A DNA stretch of 34,749 nt, taken from Prevotella sp. UBA2725 (GTDB lineage Bacteria > Bacteroidota > Bacteroidia > Bacteroidales > Bacteroidaceae). The first letter of the stretch is position 1, and each line of letters starts with the position of its first letter. The notes below the pieces were generated by a model. The model made no database searches. It saw only the letters and a program-made list of their open reading frames with translations, and was not told where the DNA came from. The stretch spans positions 1 to 34,749 of the forward strand of contig DEKJ01000013.1 in NCBI GenBank assembly GCA_002353825.1. Direction: 5' to 3'. Position numbers and translations under genes: made by a program. Below are positions 16,696 to 25,662 of the stretch, in pieces.

Positions 16696-18114
16696 ATGAC
16701 AGGATTCTTTTCGGCTGACGGTTGGCTGAACACGTTCATCAGCGGCATCAATAACATATTGTGGACCTATATCCTCGTGGCGGTCCTCATCGCTTGTGCG
16801 ATTCTCTTTACGATCAAGACGCGCGGCGTGCAGTTTCGCATGGTTGGTGAGATGATCCGATTGTTGGGCGACTCGACGAAGAAGACGCATGAGAAACATG
16901 TGTCGTCGTTTGAGGCATTCGCTGTGTCCATTGCTTCGCGTGTCGGCACGGGCAACCTTGCTGGTGTTGCCACAGCTATCGCTGTCGGTGGTCCCGGTGC
17001 CATCTTCTGGATGTGGATCATCGCCCTCCTCGGTTCCGCTACGGCTTTTGTAGAGTCGACACTTGCTCAGCTCTATAAGCGCAAGACGACGGGCAGTTAT
17101 ATCGGTGGCCCGGCTTATTATATGATGTTCGGACTGAAGAAACGGTGGATGGCACGTCTCTATGCCGTCCTCATCACAGCCACGTTCTGTATGGCTTATA
17201 TCTCTATCCAGAGCAACACCATCTGTGGTGCCATGCAGGAAGCATTTGGTATCGAGCCCTGGCTCATGGGTATTTTCCTTGTCATCTTCTCAACCCTTTG
17301 TATCTTTGGCGGCATCAACCGTATCGCAAAGATAAGCAGTATCTTTGTCCCTGTGATGGCAGTGTTCTATGTCTTGTTAGCTGTCGTCACCATTGCTATG
17401 AATATCCGGCTTTTGCCATCTGTCTTCAAGATTATCCTTGAGAATGCCTTCGGCTTCCAGCAGTTTGCCGGTGGTACCTTTGGCGCGATGATGATGACGG
17501 GTATCAAGCGCGGCCTGTTCTCCAATGAGGCAGGCGAAGGCTCGGCAGCGTGCGCAGCGAGTATCGCCGATGTCAGTCATCCTGTGAAGCAAGGGTTGGT
17601 GCAGGCACTGAGTGTCTTCACCGATACGCTCCTTATCTGCAGTTGTACGGCATTTATCATCTTGCTCAGTGGCGTCTATACGAATCATAATCTCAATGGC
17701 ATCCAGCTTACGCAGAACGCGCTGCTCAGTGAGGTGGGAAAGGTCGGCCCGGCTTTCGTTGCCTTGGCTATCTTCATGTTCGCTTTCTCTTCGATCATCG
17801 GCAACTACACCTATGGCGAGATGAACGTTAAGTTCCTCACGAAGAAACGTGGCTGGCTGTTCTTCGTGCGTGTGATGAACGGCATCGTGATGGTGATGTT
17901 CGGTGCTCTGGCGAGCCTCGACCTCGTATGGAGCTTAGGTGATTTCTTTATGGGTTGCATCACACTTTGCAACCTCTATGCCATTGTCCGTCTCCATCCC
18001 CGTGCCGTCTGGCTTCTGAAAGATTATGTCAGTCAGAAACGGGCCGGCATCAAGAGTCCGGAGTTTCACAAAGAGCAGATGCCGAAGATAAAGGACGAGA
18101 TAGAGGCGTGGTAA
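16696..18114 (+). CDS. Sodium:alanine symporter family (AGCS) transporter
   Basis: This 472-residue inner-membrane protein probably imports a small neutral amino acid (alanine or glycine) with sodium. The family signature GGPGAIFWMW is at residues 98-107. It is preceded by ASRVGTGNLAGVATAIA and followed by the conserved GIKRGLFSNEAGEGSAACAA segment, both hallmarks of AGCS proteins. About ten hydrophobic membrane segments span residues 20-455. A cytoplasmic tail follows (KDYVSQKRAGIKSPEF). Length is typical. It is a single gene with its own promoter, convergent with the downstream ATPase gene (11 bases apart). It is not obviously linked to glycan use. Exact substrate is not decidable from sequence. 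Confidence 0.92.
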   Translation: MTGFFSADGWLNTFISGINNILWTYILVAVLIACAILFTIKTRGVQFRMVGEMIRLLGDSTKKTHEKHVSSFEAFAVSIASRVGTGNLAGVATAIAVGGPGAIFWMWIIALLGSATAFVESTLAQLYKRKTTGSYIGGPAYYMMFGLKKRWMARLYAVLITATFCMAYISIQSNTICGAMQEAFGIEPWLMGIFLVIFSTLCIFGGINRIAKISSIFVPVMAVFYVLLAVVTIAMNIRLLPSVFKIILENAFGFQQFAGGTFGAMMMTGIKRGLFSNEAGEGSAACAASIADVSHPVKQGLVQALSVFTDTLLICSCTAFIILLSGVYTNHNLNGIQLTQNALLSEVGKVGPAFVALAIFMFAFSSIIGNYTYGEMNVKFLTKKRGWLFFVRVMNGIVMVMFGALASLDLVWSLGDFFMGCITLCNLYAIVRLHPRAVWLLKDYVSQKRAGIKSPEFHKEQMPKIKDEIEAW

Positions 18115-18125
18115 AGTCCTGCGTT

Positions 18126-19343
18126 TTAGATTGTCCATTCCCACGCTCTTACTACATGGACTTTTCCCTGCTTTGTATTGAATTCATCTTTTTCGTTGGC
18201 AGTGATGATAAATCCTTCCTGTAAGTTGAATTTCTGCATGGCTTCAGTCAACCCGTTCATTTCCCGTTGGAAGTTCTCATCGGTAAGTTCGTAGCACACC
18301 TGAATCAATAGCTCTGGATGATTAGTGGCATCTACGGCTACGAAGTCACACTCTCCCTCTCCTTGCTCATAAAATATGTGGTCAAGAGAATACTGATGAC
18401 GCAGCATGATGAAGGCCCAGTTTTCTAACAACCGTCCCTTATCGGGTGTTTTCGACAACGAGAGACTCGCAGCGAGGCCAGTGTCATAGCAATATACTTT
18501 CTTCGGATTTCTTGCTGTTACTTGAATAGAATCGCTGTAAAGACCTATACTTCCTAAGAGATAGGCATCCATCATATATGAGATATAATCGGTTACGGTG
18601 GTTGCTGATGATACACCGCATACCGACTTCAGACGGTTGGCAGAGTAAGGCTTGCCAACATTGGAGAGAAGATAAAGGGCAAGTTGGCGTAGAGATCTTA
18701 CGTTGCCAACTCCTTTGTTGACGGCGATGTCTCGCACCAAGACATCGTCAAGAAGAGAACTTAACACCAGGGGCTCTTCTGTCCGTAAATATTCAGGGAT
18801 ACCGCCCATTAGCAGGTATTGATCAAAGGTTGTGATTGATCTTTGCTTCTTTTCAAAAGTCAGAAACTCTGTATAGGAGAAAGGAAACAACTCGTTTTGG
18901 ATATGTCTGCCAGTTAGATGCGTGCCGAGGTCTACACTAAGCAATGATGCATTAGACCCACTGATATAGACGATGAAATCCTCACGGAGTAATTGGTGAA
19001 TGAAAATCTCCCAGCCTTTTACTAACTGAATCTCGTCAAAGAATAATACCTTAGCTTCTCTTGTTTGTATCTCCTTATAGAGACGGTTAAAATCGTCTTG
19101 TTCAAAGCTGCTTAGGCGGATATCATCGAAGTTAAGATAAAGTACATGCTTATATTTACGTGAATTAGCAATCTGGCGGAGCAGTGTACTTTTACCGACT
19201 CTTCGTAATCCAGTGATGATACTGGCAAACTCAGGAATATTCTTAATCAAGGGTAACTGTTCCCTGATAATCTCACCTCGACGAGGCTTATACATCAAAG
19301 CTTGCGCTTCAATTACTTGTGCTATTTGATCTTGTCTAAGCAT
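18126..19343 (-). CDS. AAA_14 / DUF4143 family ATPase
   Basis: The protein has 405 residues. Walker A is GLRRVGKST (45-53) and Walker B is VLFFDEIQ (D103, E104). ISGSNASLLS provides a sensor-like motif. The C-terminal DUF4143 part has YCYDTGLAASL, RLLENWAFIMLRHQ, and then ECDFV followed by LIQVCYEL. These are the E/D-x-K-like elements of a restriction-endonuclease-type fold, with the usual lysine position occupied by Gln/Val. These proteins are very common in Bacteroidetes, often in many copies, and their role is unknown. Base composition is more AT-rich than the neighbouring loci. Its promoter is unusually well defined: see 19360-19426. Confidence 0.9.
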   Translation of the reverse strand: MLRQDQIAQVIEAQALMYKPRRGEIIREQLPLIKNIPEFASIITGLRRVGKSTLLRQIANSRKYKHVLYLNFDDIRLSSFEQDDFNRLYKEIQTREAKVLFFDEIQLVKGWEIFIHQLLREDFIVYISGSNASLLSVDLGTHLTGRHIQNELFPFSYTEFLTFEKKQRSITTFDQYLLMGGIPEYLRTEEPLVLSSLLDDVLVRDIAVNKGVGNVRSLRQLALYLLSNVGKPYSANRLKSVCGVSSATTVTDYISYMMDAYLLGSIGLYSDSIQVTARNPKKVYCYDTGLAASLSLSKTPDKGRLLENWAFIMLRHQYSLDHIFYEQGEGECDFVAVDATNHPELLIQVCYELTDENFQREMNGLTEAMQKFNLQEGFIITANEKDEFNTKQGKVHVVRAWEWTI

Positions 19344-19359
19344 AGTTTATTGTTTTTGG

Positions 19360-19391
19360 CAAAGATAAGAAGAAAGACAATATCTTCCAAA
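19360..19391 (-). promoter_or_regulatory. Promoter of the ATPase gene (both boxes exact, short leader)
   Basis: Read on the minus strand, TTTG (19391-19388) and TATCTTTG (19367-19360) are separated by 20 bases, an exact fit to the Bacteroidetes consensus. The expected start of transcription is only about 10 nt before the ATG at 19343, so the message is nearly leaderless. Confidence 0.75.
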
Positions 19392-19426
19392 TAAAATGGA
19401 AGAAATCTTCCATTCGTATTGGAAGA
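19383..19426. promoter_or_regulatory. Two tandem TCTTCCA-N7-TGGAAGA palindromes (operator candidate)
   Basis: Copy 1 is 19383-19403 and copy 2 is 19406-19426; both have perfect 7-base arms and 7-base spacers of different sequence, and start 23 bases apart. Copy 1 covers the -33 box of the ATPase promoter. The conserved arms with variable spacers are what a dimeric DNA-binding protein would recognise. No regulator gene is adjacent, so the binder is unknown. Confidence 0.7.
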
Positions 19427-19474
19427 AACTTAGAGAGCCTGATGTTGTTAGCATCCCCTCTTGAAGCATATCAA

Positions 19475-19498
19475 CCCCTCCCATGGATGGGGGAGGGG
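19475..19498 (-). terminator. GC-rich inverted repeat downstream of the ABC importer genes
   Basis: Cccctcccat (19475-19484) and atgggggagggg (19487-19498) pair with one extra G. They lie about 30 bases beyond the stop of the minus-strand ATPase subunit gene, in an otherwise empty stretch (19427-19526). No clear T-run follows on that strand, so the terminator role is tentative. Confidence 0.45.
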
Positions 19499-19526
19499 GG
19501 TGGGTCGTTAGGGCCGTCATGGAATG

Positions 19527-20303
19527 TTACTTTATGAACGTTTTCAGCCTCTCCGACCTCGGGTTCCCGAAGATCTCTTCAGGTCGTCCTTCCTCTTCGA
19601 TGACACCGCCATTGAAGAACAATACACGGGTGGCAACATCGCGGGCGAACGACATCTCATGCGTCACGACGACCATCGTCATGCCGTCACGTGCCAGGTC
19701 ACGCATGATCTGCAACACCTCACCCACCATCTCCGGGTCGAGGGCCGATGTAGGCTCATCGAAGAGCATCACATCGGGATTCATGGCCAAGGCGCGGGCG
19801 ATGGCGACACGCTGACGCTGACCGCCCGAGAGACTGTCAGGCCATGCCTCGGCCTTGTCAGCCAGTCCCACGCGCTCGAGCAACCGGTCGGCCGTCTCAG
19901 AGGCTTCCTGTTTCGACATTTTCCCTAACGTCACCGGAGCGAGCATGATATTTTTACGGATCGTCATGTTCGGGAAGAGGTTGAACTGCTGGAACACCAT
20001 ACCGATGCGTTCCCGCATCTTATTGATGTCGATCTCCGGTGACGTGATGTCTGTCCCTTCAAAGAGGATTGTGCCCGACGTAGGTCGTTCGAGGAGGTTC
20101 AAGCTGCGGAGGAACGTTGACTTGCCACAACCCGACGGACCGATGATCGCCACAACCTCGCCCTCGGCAATCGTCGTACTGATGTCGCGAAGAACGACAT
20201 GATCGCCAAAAGCCTTCGAGAGATGATTGACACTGATGAGCGTCTTGCCCTTAACGGTTTTGTTATCAGCCATATCGTTATCTGTAGAATTCTTATCTTT
20301 CAT
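19527..20303 (-). CDS. Polar amino-acid ABC transporter ATP-binding protein (GlnQ-like)
   Basis: This 258-residue ATPase subunit hydrolyses ATP to drive amino-acid import through the adjacent permease. Walker A is GPSGCGKST (55-63), the Q-loop lies in MVFQQFNLFPNMT, the signature is LSGGQRQR (from 158), Walker B is VMLFDEPTSALD (from 178), and the H-switch is VVTHEM. MTIRKNI is typical of the glutamine/polar amino-acid subgroup. The open frame extends to 20324. ATG 20303 is preferred because AGGA lies a few bases upstream, and it overlaps the permease stop by 11 bases, giving coupled translation; ATG 20273 is another option. It has a polar, Asn/Asp/Lys-rich N-terminal extension of about 20 residues. 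Confidence 0.92.
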   Translation of the reverse strand: MKDKNSTDNDMADNKTVKGKTLISVNHLSKAFGDHVVLRDISTTIAEGEVVAIIGPSGCGKSTFLRSLNLLERPTSGTILFEGTDITSPEIDINKMRERIGMVFQQFNLFPNMTIRKNIMLAPVTLGKMSKQEASETADRLLERVGLADKAEAWPDSLSGGQRQRVAIARALAMNPDVMLFDEPTSALDPEMVGEVLQIMRDLARDGMTMVVVTHEMSFARDVATRVLFFNGGVIEEEGRPEEIFGNPRSERLKTFIK

Positions 20304-21783
20304 TTTTCCTGAGTTTCTTTTCAATGGCGCCTACGGCTGACGAGAGCGAGAGCACGATGGCGAGATAGATGAGTGCCACGACACCCAACGGCAGGATGGC
20401 GTCGTAGGTGATGCTTCGTATGATGTCACTGCCTTTCGTCAGGTCGACGAGTCCGATATATCCGCTGATAGACGTCTCTTTAAGGAGCGTGATAAGCTCG
20501 TTGCCGATGGCGGGCAGCACGTTCTTGAAAGCTTGCGGGAGAATGATGAGGCGCATCGTCTGACTGTAGCTCAGGCCCAGTGATCGCCCGGCCTCACTCT
20601 GTCCGCGATCGATGGACATGATGCCGCCACGCACCACTTCCGCCATGTAAGCCGAGGAGTTGAGGCCGAAAGCTACGATGGCCACGAGCACCTTACTAAC
20701 GTCGGCAGCCGCAAAGATGACGTAATAGATGATGAGGAGCTGCACCATCGTCGGCGTGCCGCGGATAATGACGAGATAGAACTTACACACGGCATTGAGA
20801 ATAGTATATCGGCCTGTACGGTCGTGTGTCGTGCGGACGATGGCGATGAGGGAGCCGAGGCAAAGGGAGATGAGGATGGCGAAGATCGTGATGATGATCG
20901 TGTTGCCGAGGCCTTGCAGCAGATAGAGGTAACGGCCCTCCACGAGGAAGTCCTGCCGGAACTTCTGTGCGAGGCTCTGCTGGCGTGCCGTCGTCTTCGG
21001 ACTCTTCACGATGATGACCTGCCGGCTCTGGGCGTAAGGTAGGGTAAAGCTCACGTTCTTCAACCGGTCGGGTGTGACCGTCAGGGCTGCAGCACCTACA
21101 TCGGCCTTGCCTGTCTGGACAGAGGTGACGACAGCATCGAAGTTCATGTCCTCCACCTGCAGCGTCATGCCGAGGACGTCGGCTACGGCCTGCATGATAT
21201 CGATGTCTATTCCTACGACACGCCCGTTCTCATAATATTCGTAAGGCTGGAATGTCGCGTTCGTCGCTACGATGAGCTGGCCATTGGGTCGCCCGATTGC
21301 TTTTGGTTGGTACGCCACTCCAATCTTTTCCTTGACATGTCGCTGGACGATGGCGTCGAGGGTGCCGTCGTTGTGGAGCAATGTCAGGGCATGGTTGATA
21401 CGCTCCACGAGGTCGCGCCGTCCTTTCGCCACGCAGAACGCGTAGTCCTCTCGGCTGTAGGCCTGGGGAAGGATAGCGAGCCCGTCGTTCTGACTGACGA
21501 AGGCGCGCGCCGGCTGCTCGTCTTCCACGACACAGCTCAGCTTGCCTTGGAGCAATGCTTGGATGGCGTCAGCGGTCTTCGTGAATCGTTCAATCTGCGT
21601 GCCGGCCTTATCGTGCTCCATCGCCGACACCTTCGTGTCTGCCGTGGTTCCGAGCTGCACACCAATCTTGCTGCCCGGCAGGTCGCTCACTGAATGTACC
21701 TCCTTTTGGCGGTGACCGCATCCGGTGAGAGCAAGCATGCATAGACAAACGAAGGTAAGGATAATCCCGTTATGAATCTTCAT
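20293..21783 (-). CDS. Fused substrate-binding protein/permease of an amino-acid ABC importer, with permuted binding lobes
   Basis: The protein has 496 residues. ATG 21783 is chosen over TTG 21810 because it gives a clean lipoprotein signal (lipobox LTGC, Cys22). Residues about 33-153 match the second lobe and C-terminal helices of GlnH-type binding proteins (DLPGSKIGVQLGTTAD, AIQALLQGKLSCVVED, INHALTLLHNDGTLDAIVQR). Residues about 168-262 match the first lobe (LIVATNATFQPYEYYENGRV, VGIDIDIMQAVAD, ADVGAAALTVTPDR). The lobe order is therefore reversed. The permease domain follows (about 293-490) with about five membrane segments and the EAA loop EAGRSLGLSYSQTMRLIILP. With the ATPase gene this makes a complete two-gene importer. 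It is transcribed divergently from the GH2 gene. Substrate is probably a polar amino acid. Confidence 0.88.
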   Translation of the reverse strand: MKIHNGIILTFVCLCMLALTGCGHRQKEVHSVSDLPGSKIGVQLGTTADTKVSAMEHDKAGTQIERFTKTADAIQALLQGKLSCVVEDEQPARAFVSQNDGLAILPQAYSREDYAFCVAKGRRDLVERINHALTLLHNDGTLDAIVQRHVKEKIGVAYQPKAIGRPNGQLIVATNATFQPYEYYENGRVVGIDIDIMQAVADVLGMTLQVEDMNFDAVVTSVQTGKADVGAAALTVTPDRLKNVSFTLPYAQSRQVIIVKSPKTTARQQSLAQKFRQDFLVEGRYLYLLQGLGNTIIITIFAILISLCLGSLIAIVRTTHDRTGRYTILNAVCKFYLVIIRGTPTMVQLLIIYYVIFAAADVSKVLVAIVAFGLNSSAYMAEVVRGGIMSIDRGQSEAGRSLGLSYSQTMRLIILPQAFKNVLPAIGNELITLLKETSISGYIGLVDLTKGSDIIRSITYDAILPLGVVALIYLAIVLSLSSAVGAIEKKLRKNER

Positions 21784-21877
21784 GCATTTCACTTTTATGT
21801 TGTTTTCCAATGATTAGGTTCTTATCATCGTAGGTTTACATTGCCATTATAAACTTACTGGTTTAACCTTACTATTG

Positions 21878-21915
21878 CAAAGTTATGAAGAAAATTAACA
21901 ACATGCAAATGTTGT
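21878..21915 (-). promoter_or_regulatory. Promoter of the ABC importer operon with overlapping inverted repeat
   Basis: On the minus strand TTTG (21909-21906) and TAACTTTG (21885-21878) are 20 bases apart, an exact consensus promoter. The -33 box lies inside the inverted repeat acaacat-gcaa-atgttgt (21898-21915), a possible operator. The leader to ATG 21783 is about 90 nt. Confidence 0.7.
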
Positions 21916-21984
21916 GTGATATTTTTCTTTTATTGATGAACCAAAATAATAGAGGTTTCACTTTATCGTTTCATTATTTTCCCG

Positions 21985-21992
21985 TAAATTTG
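21985..21992 (+). promoter_or_regulatory. -7 box of the GH2-GH20 operon promoter
   Basis: TAAATTTG is an exact TAnnTTTG match, about 30 bases before the GH2 start. The -33 candidate is TTTA at 21962-21965 with a 19-base spacer. It faces away from the importer promoter; the divergent region 21811-22022 holds nothing else evident. Confidence 0.6.
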
Positions 21993-22022
21993 CATACGAA
22001 ACAATTTAAGTACGAATAAACA

Positions 22023-25000
22023 TTGAAACCTCTCTTCATCATGGTGGCATTAGGTTTGTTCTTGGCAGCTGATGCTCAGGCACAAACGAACGGCAATAGG
22101 GGCATAGGCCTCTACCCTGGCAGCAAGGCTGAATATACTGCTCCGCGCCTCGTTACCGATAACACTTATTGTGACCTTGCTCTCCATCGGACGGCTACAG
22201 CTTCATCGAGTCTTGACTATAATCTCACGGCACAGCTTGCCACTGACGGGCTCCTGACCCGGGGCGAGCCGGTGACGCTCACAGTGACCAATAACGGGGT
22301 TGTTGACCGCTCGCGCGACCGCCTTAAGGGCATCGATGGTAGCTGTGTCACGCCTTACTATGTCTATCATGGTCAGGATGCTACACTCCAGTATCTTTGG
22401 ACAGGCATGACGATTCATGCCGATACACTTCGGCTCTGTTTTGAAACGGCTTATGATGAGAAGAAGACGCACGGTTGGCGTATCGACATTGAGGGAACGA
22501 CCGATGGAACACATTGGACAAATGTCGGCTCAACGTCGGGCGACGACCTCCCAGGTTATAAGACGCAGGAGACGGTCTCTACGGACCCGAACAAGCAAAC
22601 GGGACAGACCGACCTGCCGTTACGACGGGGTATCATCGCTATTCCCCTGAGCCGTAAGCATGCGGCGTGGAAAGGACTGCGGCTCCATTTCACGATGCCC
22701 TCAGCGGTATGGTGGCGTATCCGTGACATCGATGAGGGGCCGGCGGACAACATCCCATCGACATTCCAGTTTCCTCAGGCTCCCTGGAAACAGCGCAACA
22801 TGAGCTGGCTGCCGTCAGAGCATTTCTACAGTGCATGGATATCAGCTCCGGTACAAGATACCGAGCCTCAGTGGCTCAAGGTCGACCTTGGCGCAAAGGC
22901 GGAGATCGGGCAGCTGCGTATTCACTGGCTCTACGCCGCCAAGAGTGGAGAAGTGCAGGTCTCTGATGATGATGCTCATTGGTCCACTGTCGCTACGTTC
23001 GCTGCAGCTCACGACAAAACTGTTCAGAAGCTCTCTTGCAAGGCACAAGGCCGCTATGTGCGGCTCTGGCTCACACAGCCGCAAGGCAGAGTCTATGGCG
23101 TGACGGAGCTCGAGGTGCTAGGCCGTGGTGGCCTGACCGTACTGTCGGCAAACACTCTGAACCTAGGCAGTGATAAGCTCTCGCTCAACAAATGGCAGAT
23201 TTGTCGTGATTTACCGGCAGGGACTGAACCATTGGAAGGTGCTTCTCCGTGGATAGAAGCAACGGTACCAGGCACAGCGTTGACGAGTTATATCAACATC
23301 GGAGCGGTGCCAGAGACGACGATAGCCAATAACATGCGGCAGATTTCGGAGTCGTTCTTCAATGCTGACTTTACCTATAAGACAAATCTTATTGTGCGCA
23401 ATGGTATAGTCAGCAATGGAAAAGCCATATGTCCTATCAATCATTCGTATCAATATTTATGCTTCGACGGTATTGACTGGCGTGCTGTCGTTGAGCTCAA
23501 TGGACACCGGCTCGGTCGTATCGACGGCGCATTCACACGTGCCCGTTTTGACATCTCCGGGCTTTTGAAAGAGGGCAACAATGAGCTCGTCGTCCATGTG
23601 AAGAAGAATGCGCACCCCGGTCCGGTGAAGATCAAGAACGACCAGTCTACTGATCTCAACGGTGGCGTGCTCGGTGCTGACAACCCTACGTTCCATCCTA
23701 CGATAGGCTGGGACTGGATAACATCGACGCCCGGACGGTGTATGGGCATCTGGAACGATGTCTATCTTACGCAGGATAACGGTCTGAGCCTTGCCGACCC
23801 TTTGGTGACGACCGTGCTGAATTTCCCCGACACTCTCGTTACATTGACTCCCGCGGTGAGGGTCGTCTCTCACCGCAAGGAATCGGCAAAGGTTACACTC
23901 AGCGGATGGATTGGCCCGCTCCGTTTTTCAAAGGATATCACTGTTGGGGGCGGAGAGGCCAGAGAGGTGAGCTTCTCTCCTGAGGAGTACCGTCAGCTTG
24001 CGCGTCAGCAGATGAGGCTGTGGTGGCCAAACGGCTATGGAGATCCATACCGATACGATGCCGGCTTCTCGCTGGTGAGTGGCACTGACACGCTCTATAC
24101 ACTCCATTATAAAGCCGGACTGCGACAGATGAGCGCAGCCCTCGTGCCTTCTCCCGACGGTGACGGCAAGCGTTTGCATCTCTTTGTAAATGGTGTGCGT
24201 GTCGACCCCTTAGGGGGTAACTGGGGCTTTCCCGAGGCGAACCTCCGTTACCGCGGACGTGAATATGATGCTGCCGTATGCTATCACCGCGACATGAATA
24301 TGAACATGATCCGTAACTGGGTCGGGCAGGTCGGCGACGACGAGTTCTACGATGCTTGCGATAAGTATGGCATCATGGTGTGGCAGGACTTCTGGCTTGC
24401 CAATCCATGGGACGGTCCTGACCCCGATGATGAATCGATGTTCATGCAGAATGCGCGCGACATCATCAGTCGCATACGCCGTCATCCCTCCATCGCACTC
24501 TACTGCGGGCGCAACGAGGGCTATCCACCTGCCACCCTGCAACAGGCTTTGAAGAAAGCTATAGAGACGCTCCATCCGCAACTCTCCTATATCGGCTCGT
24601 CAGCTGACGATGTCGTAAGCGGTCATGGCCCTTATGGCTTGAAGCCTATAGCGTGGTATTTCTCCCATCTCTACTCGAAGTTCCATTCGGAGGAAGGATT
24701 GCAGAATATCCCGACATGGGAGAGTGTGCAGCGGTTCTTAGGTCCAGACGGCTTGTCGCAGAAGGAAGATACTTGGGGACAGCACGACTTCTGTTTGGAA
24801 GGTGCTCCGCAAGGCAAGAACTTCAATGCCATCATGATTCGCCTCTTCGGCAAGTCCGCGAACGTAAAGCAGTATACCGAATGGGCACAATGGCTCGACT
24901 ACGACGGTCACCGTGCAATGTTCGAGAGCTGGCAGACGAACCGTCAGGGACTGCTCATGTGGATGAGTCATCCATGCTGGCCGAGCTTCGTGTGGCAGAC

Positions 25001-25640
25001 CTATGACTATTACTTCGACCCCACCGCCGCTTACTTCGCGATCAAGAAAGCATGTGAGCCGTTACATATACAGTATAATCCTGCCAAGCAGGAAGTAGAG
25101 GTCATAAATATCAGTCGTGTGCTTCGCAAACCGCTCACGGCTGAGATGCAGATGCTGGATGTACACGGGAACGTCCTGGATAAGAAAACAAGAGCCTTGC
25201 TGCCGGCACGAGACACTACGGTCGTGGCGTTCGCCGATGTGAGCGCTCCCGATAAGGATCTGTGGTTCCTTCGTCTGCGGCTCTTGGATGGTGCCACAGT
25301 TGTCTCCGACAACTTTTATGTAGAAGGACGCAAGCCTGACAGTCTGAGCAATGTTACAAAGATCCTGGGGAAGCCGCAGCTCAGTATGGACCGCCATTTC
25401 GAGAAGCAGGATGACGAATGGATAGGAAAGGTCACCGTGAAGAACACAGGCGATAATCCGGCTTTGTTTATCCGTCTCAAGCTTGTAGGCAGTGACGGTG
25501 AGCAGATCCTACCCGTGCTCTATTCTGACAACTATTTTGCGCTCATGCCGGGGGAGAGCGAAACTATCGATGTCCGCTTCAGCGATGCTGACTGTAGGGG
25601 AACGCAACCTGACATCGTCTGCTCTAATATTATGGAATAA
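22023..25640 (+). CDS. Secreted GH2 exo-glycosidase (beta-mannosidase/exo-glucosaminidase type) with F5/8C modules
   Basis: The protein has 1205 residues from a TTG start at 22023, which yields MKPLFIMVALGLFLAADAQA, a proper signal peptide with a basic residue. ATG 22041 would remove that charge, and an in-frame stop lies just upstream. An N-terminal discoidin-like part (about 45-235) and a clearer F5/8 type C domain (about 263-368: QWLKVDLGAKAEIGQLRIHW, YVRLWL) precede the GH2 sugar-binding and immunoglobulin-like domains. The TIM barrel includes CYHRDMNMNMIRNWVG, GIMVWQDFW, acid/base E832 in GRNEGYPP and nucleophile E890 in FHSEEGL. It releases a terminal beta-linked sugar, probably mannose or glucosamine. 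The GH20 gene follows after 22 bases, so both are one operon and may act on one glycan. Confidence 0.88.
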   Translation: MKPLFIMVALGLFLAADAQAQTNGNRGIGLYPGSKAEYTAPRLVTDNTYCDLALHRTATASSSLDYNLTAQLATDGLLTRGEPVTLTVTNNGVVDRSRDRLKGIDGSCVTPYYVYHGQDATLQYLWTGMTIHADTLRLCFETAYDEKKTHGWRIDIEGTTDGTHWTNVGSTSGDDLPGYKTQETVSTDPNKQTGQTDLPLRRGIIAIPLSRKHAAWKGLRLHFTMPSAVWWRIRDIDEGPADNIPSTFQFPQAPWKQRNMSWLPSEHFYSAWISAPVQDTEPQWLKVDLGAKAEIGQLRIHWLYAAKSGEVQVSDDDAHWSTVATFAAAHDKTVQKLSCKAQGRYVRLWLTQPQGRVYGVTELEVLGRGGLTVLSANTLNLGSDKLSLNKWQICRDLPAGTEPLEGASPWIEATVPGTALTSYINIGAVPETTIANNMRQISESFFNADFTYKTNLIVRNGIVSNGKAICPINHSYQYLCFDGIDWRAVVELNGHRLGRIDGAFTRARFDISGLLKEGNNELVVHVKKNAHPGPVKIKNDQSTDLNGGVLGADNPTFHPTIGWDWITSTPGRCMGIWNDVYLTQDNGLSLADPLVTTVLNFPDTLVTLTPAVRVVSHRKESAKVTLSGWIGPLRFSKDITVGGGEAREVSFSPEEYRQLARQQMRLWWPNGYGDPYRYDAGFSLVSGTDTLYTLHYKAGLRQMSAALVPSPDGDGKRLHLFVNGVRVDPLGGNWGFPEANLRYRGREYDAAVCYHRDMNMNMIRNWVGQVGDDEFYDACDKYGIMVWQDFWLANPWDGPDPDDESMFMQNARDIISRIRRHPSIALYCGRNEGYPPATLQQALKKAIETLHPQLSYIGSSADDVVSGHGPYGLKPIAWYFSHLYSKFHSEEGLQNIPTWESVQRFLGPDGLSQKEDTWGQHDFCLEGAPQGKNFNAIMIRLFGKSANVKQYTEWAQWLDYDGHRAMFESWQTNRQGLLMWMSHPCWPSFVWQTYDYYFDPTAAYFAIKKACEPLHIQYNPAKQEVEVINISRVLRKPLTAEMQMLDVHGNVLDKKTRALLPARDTTVVAFADVSAPDKDLWFLRLRLLDGATVVSDNFYVEGRKPDSLSNVTKILGKPQLSMDRHFEKQDDEWIGKVTVKNTGDNPALFIRLKLVGSDGEQILPVLYSDNYFALMPGESETIDVRFSDADCRGTQPDIVCSNIME

Positions 25641-25662
25641 TCCAATTTTTAAGACTTAAAAT

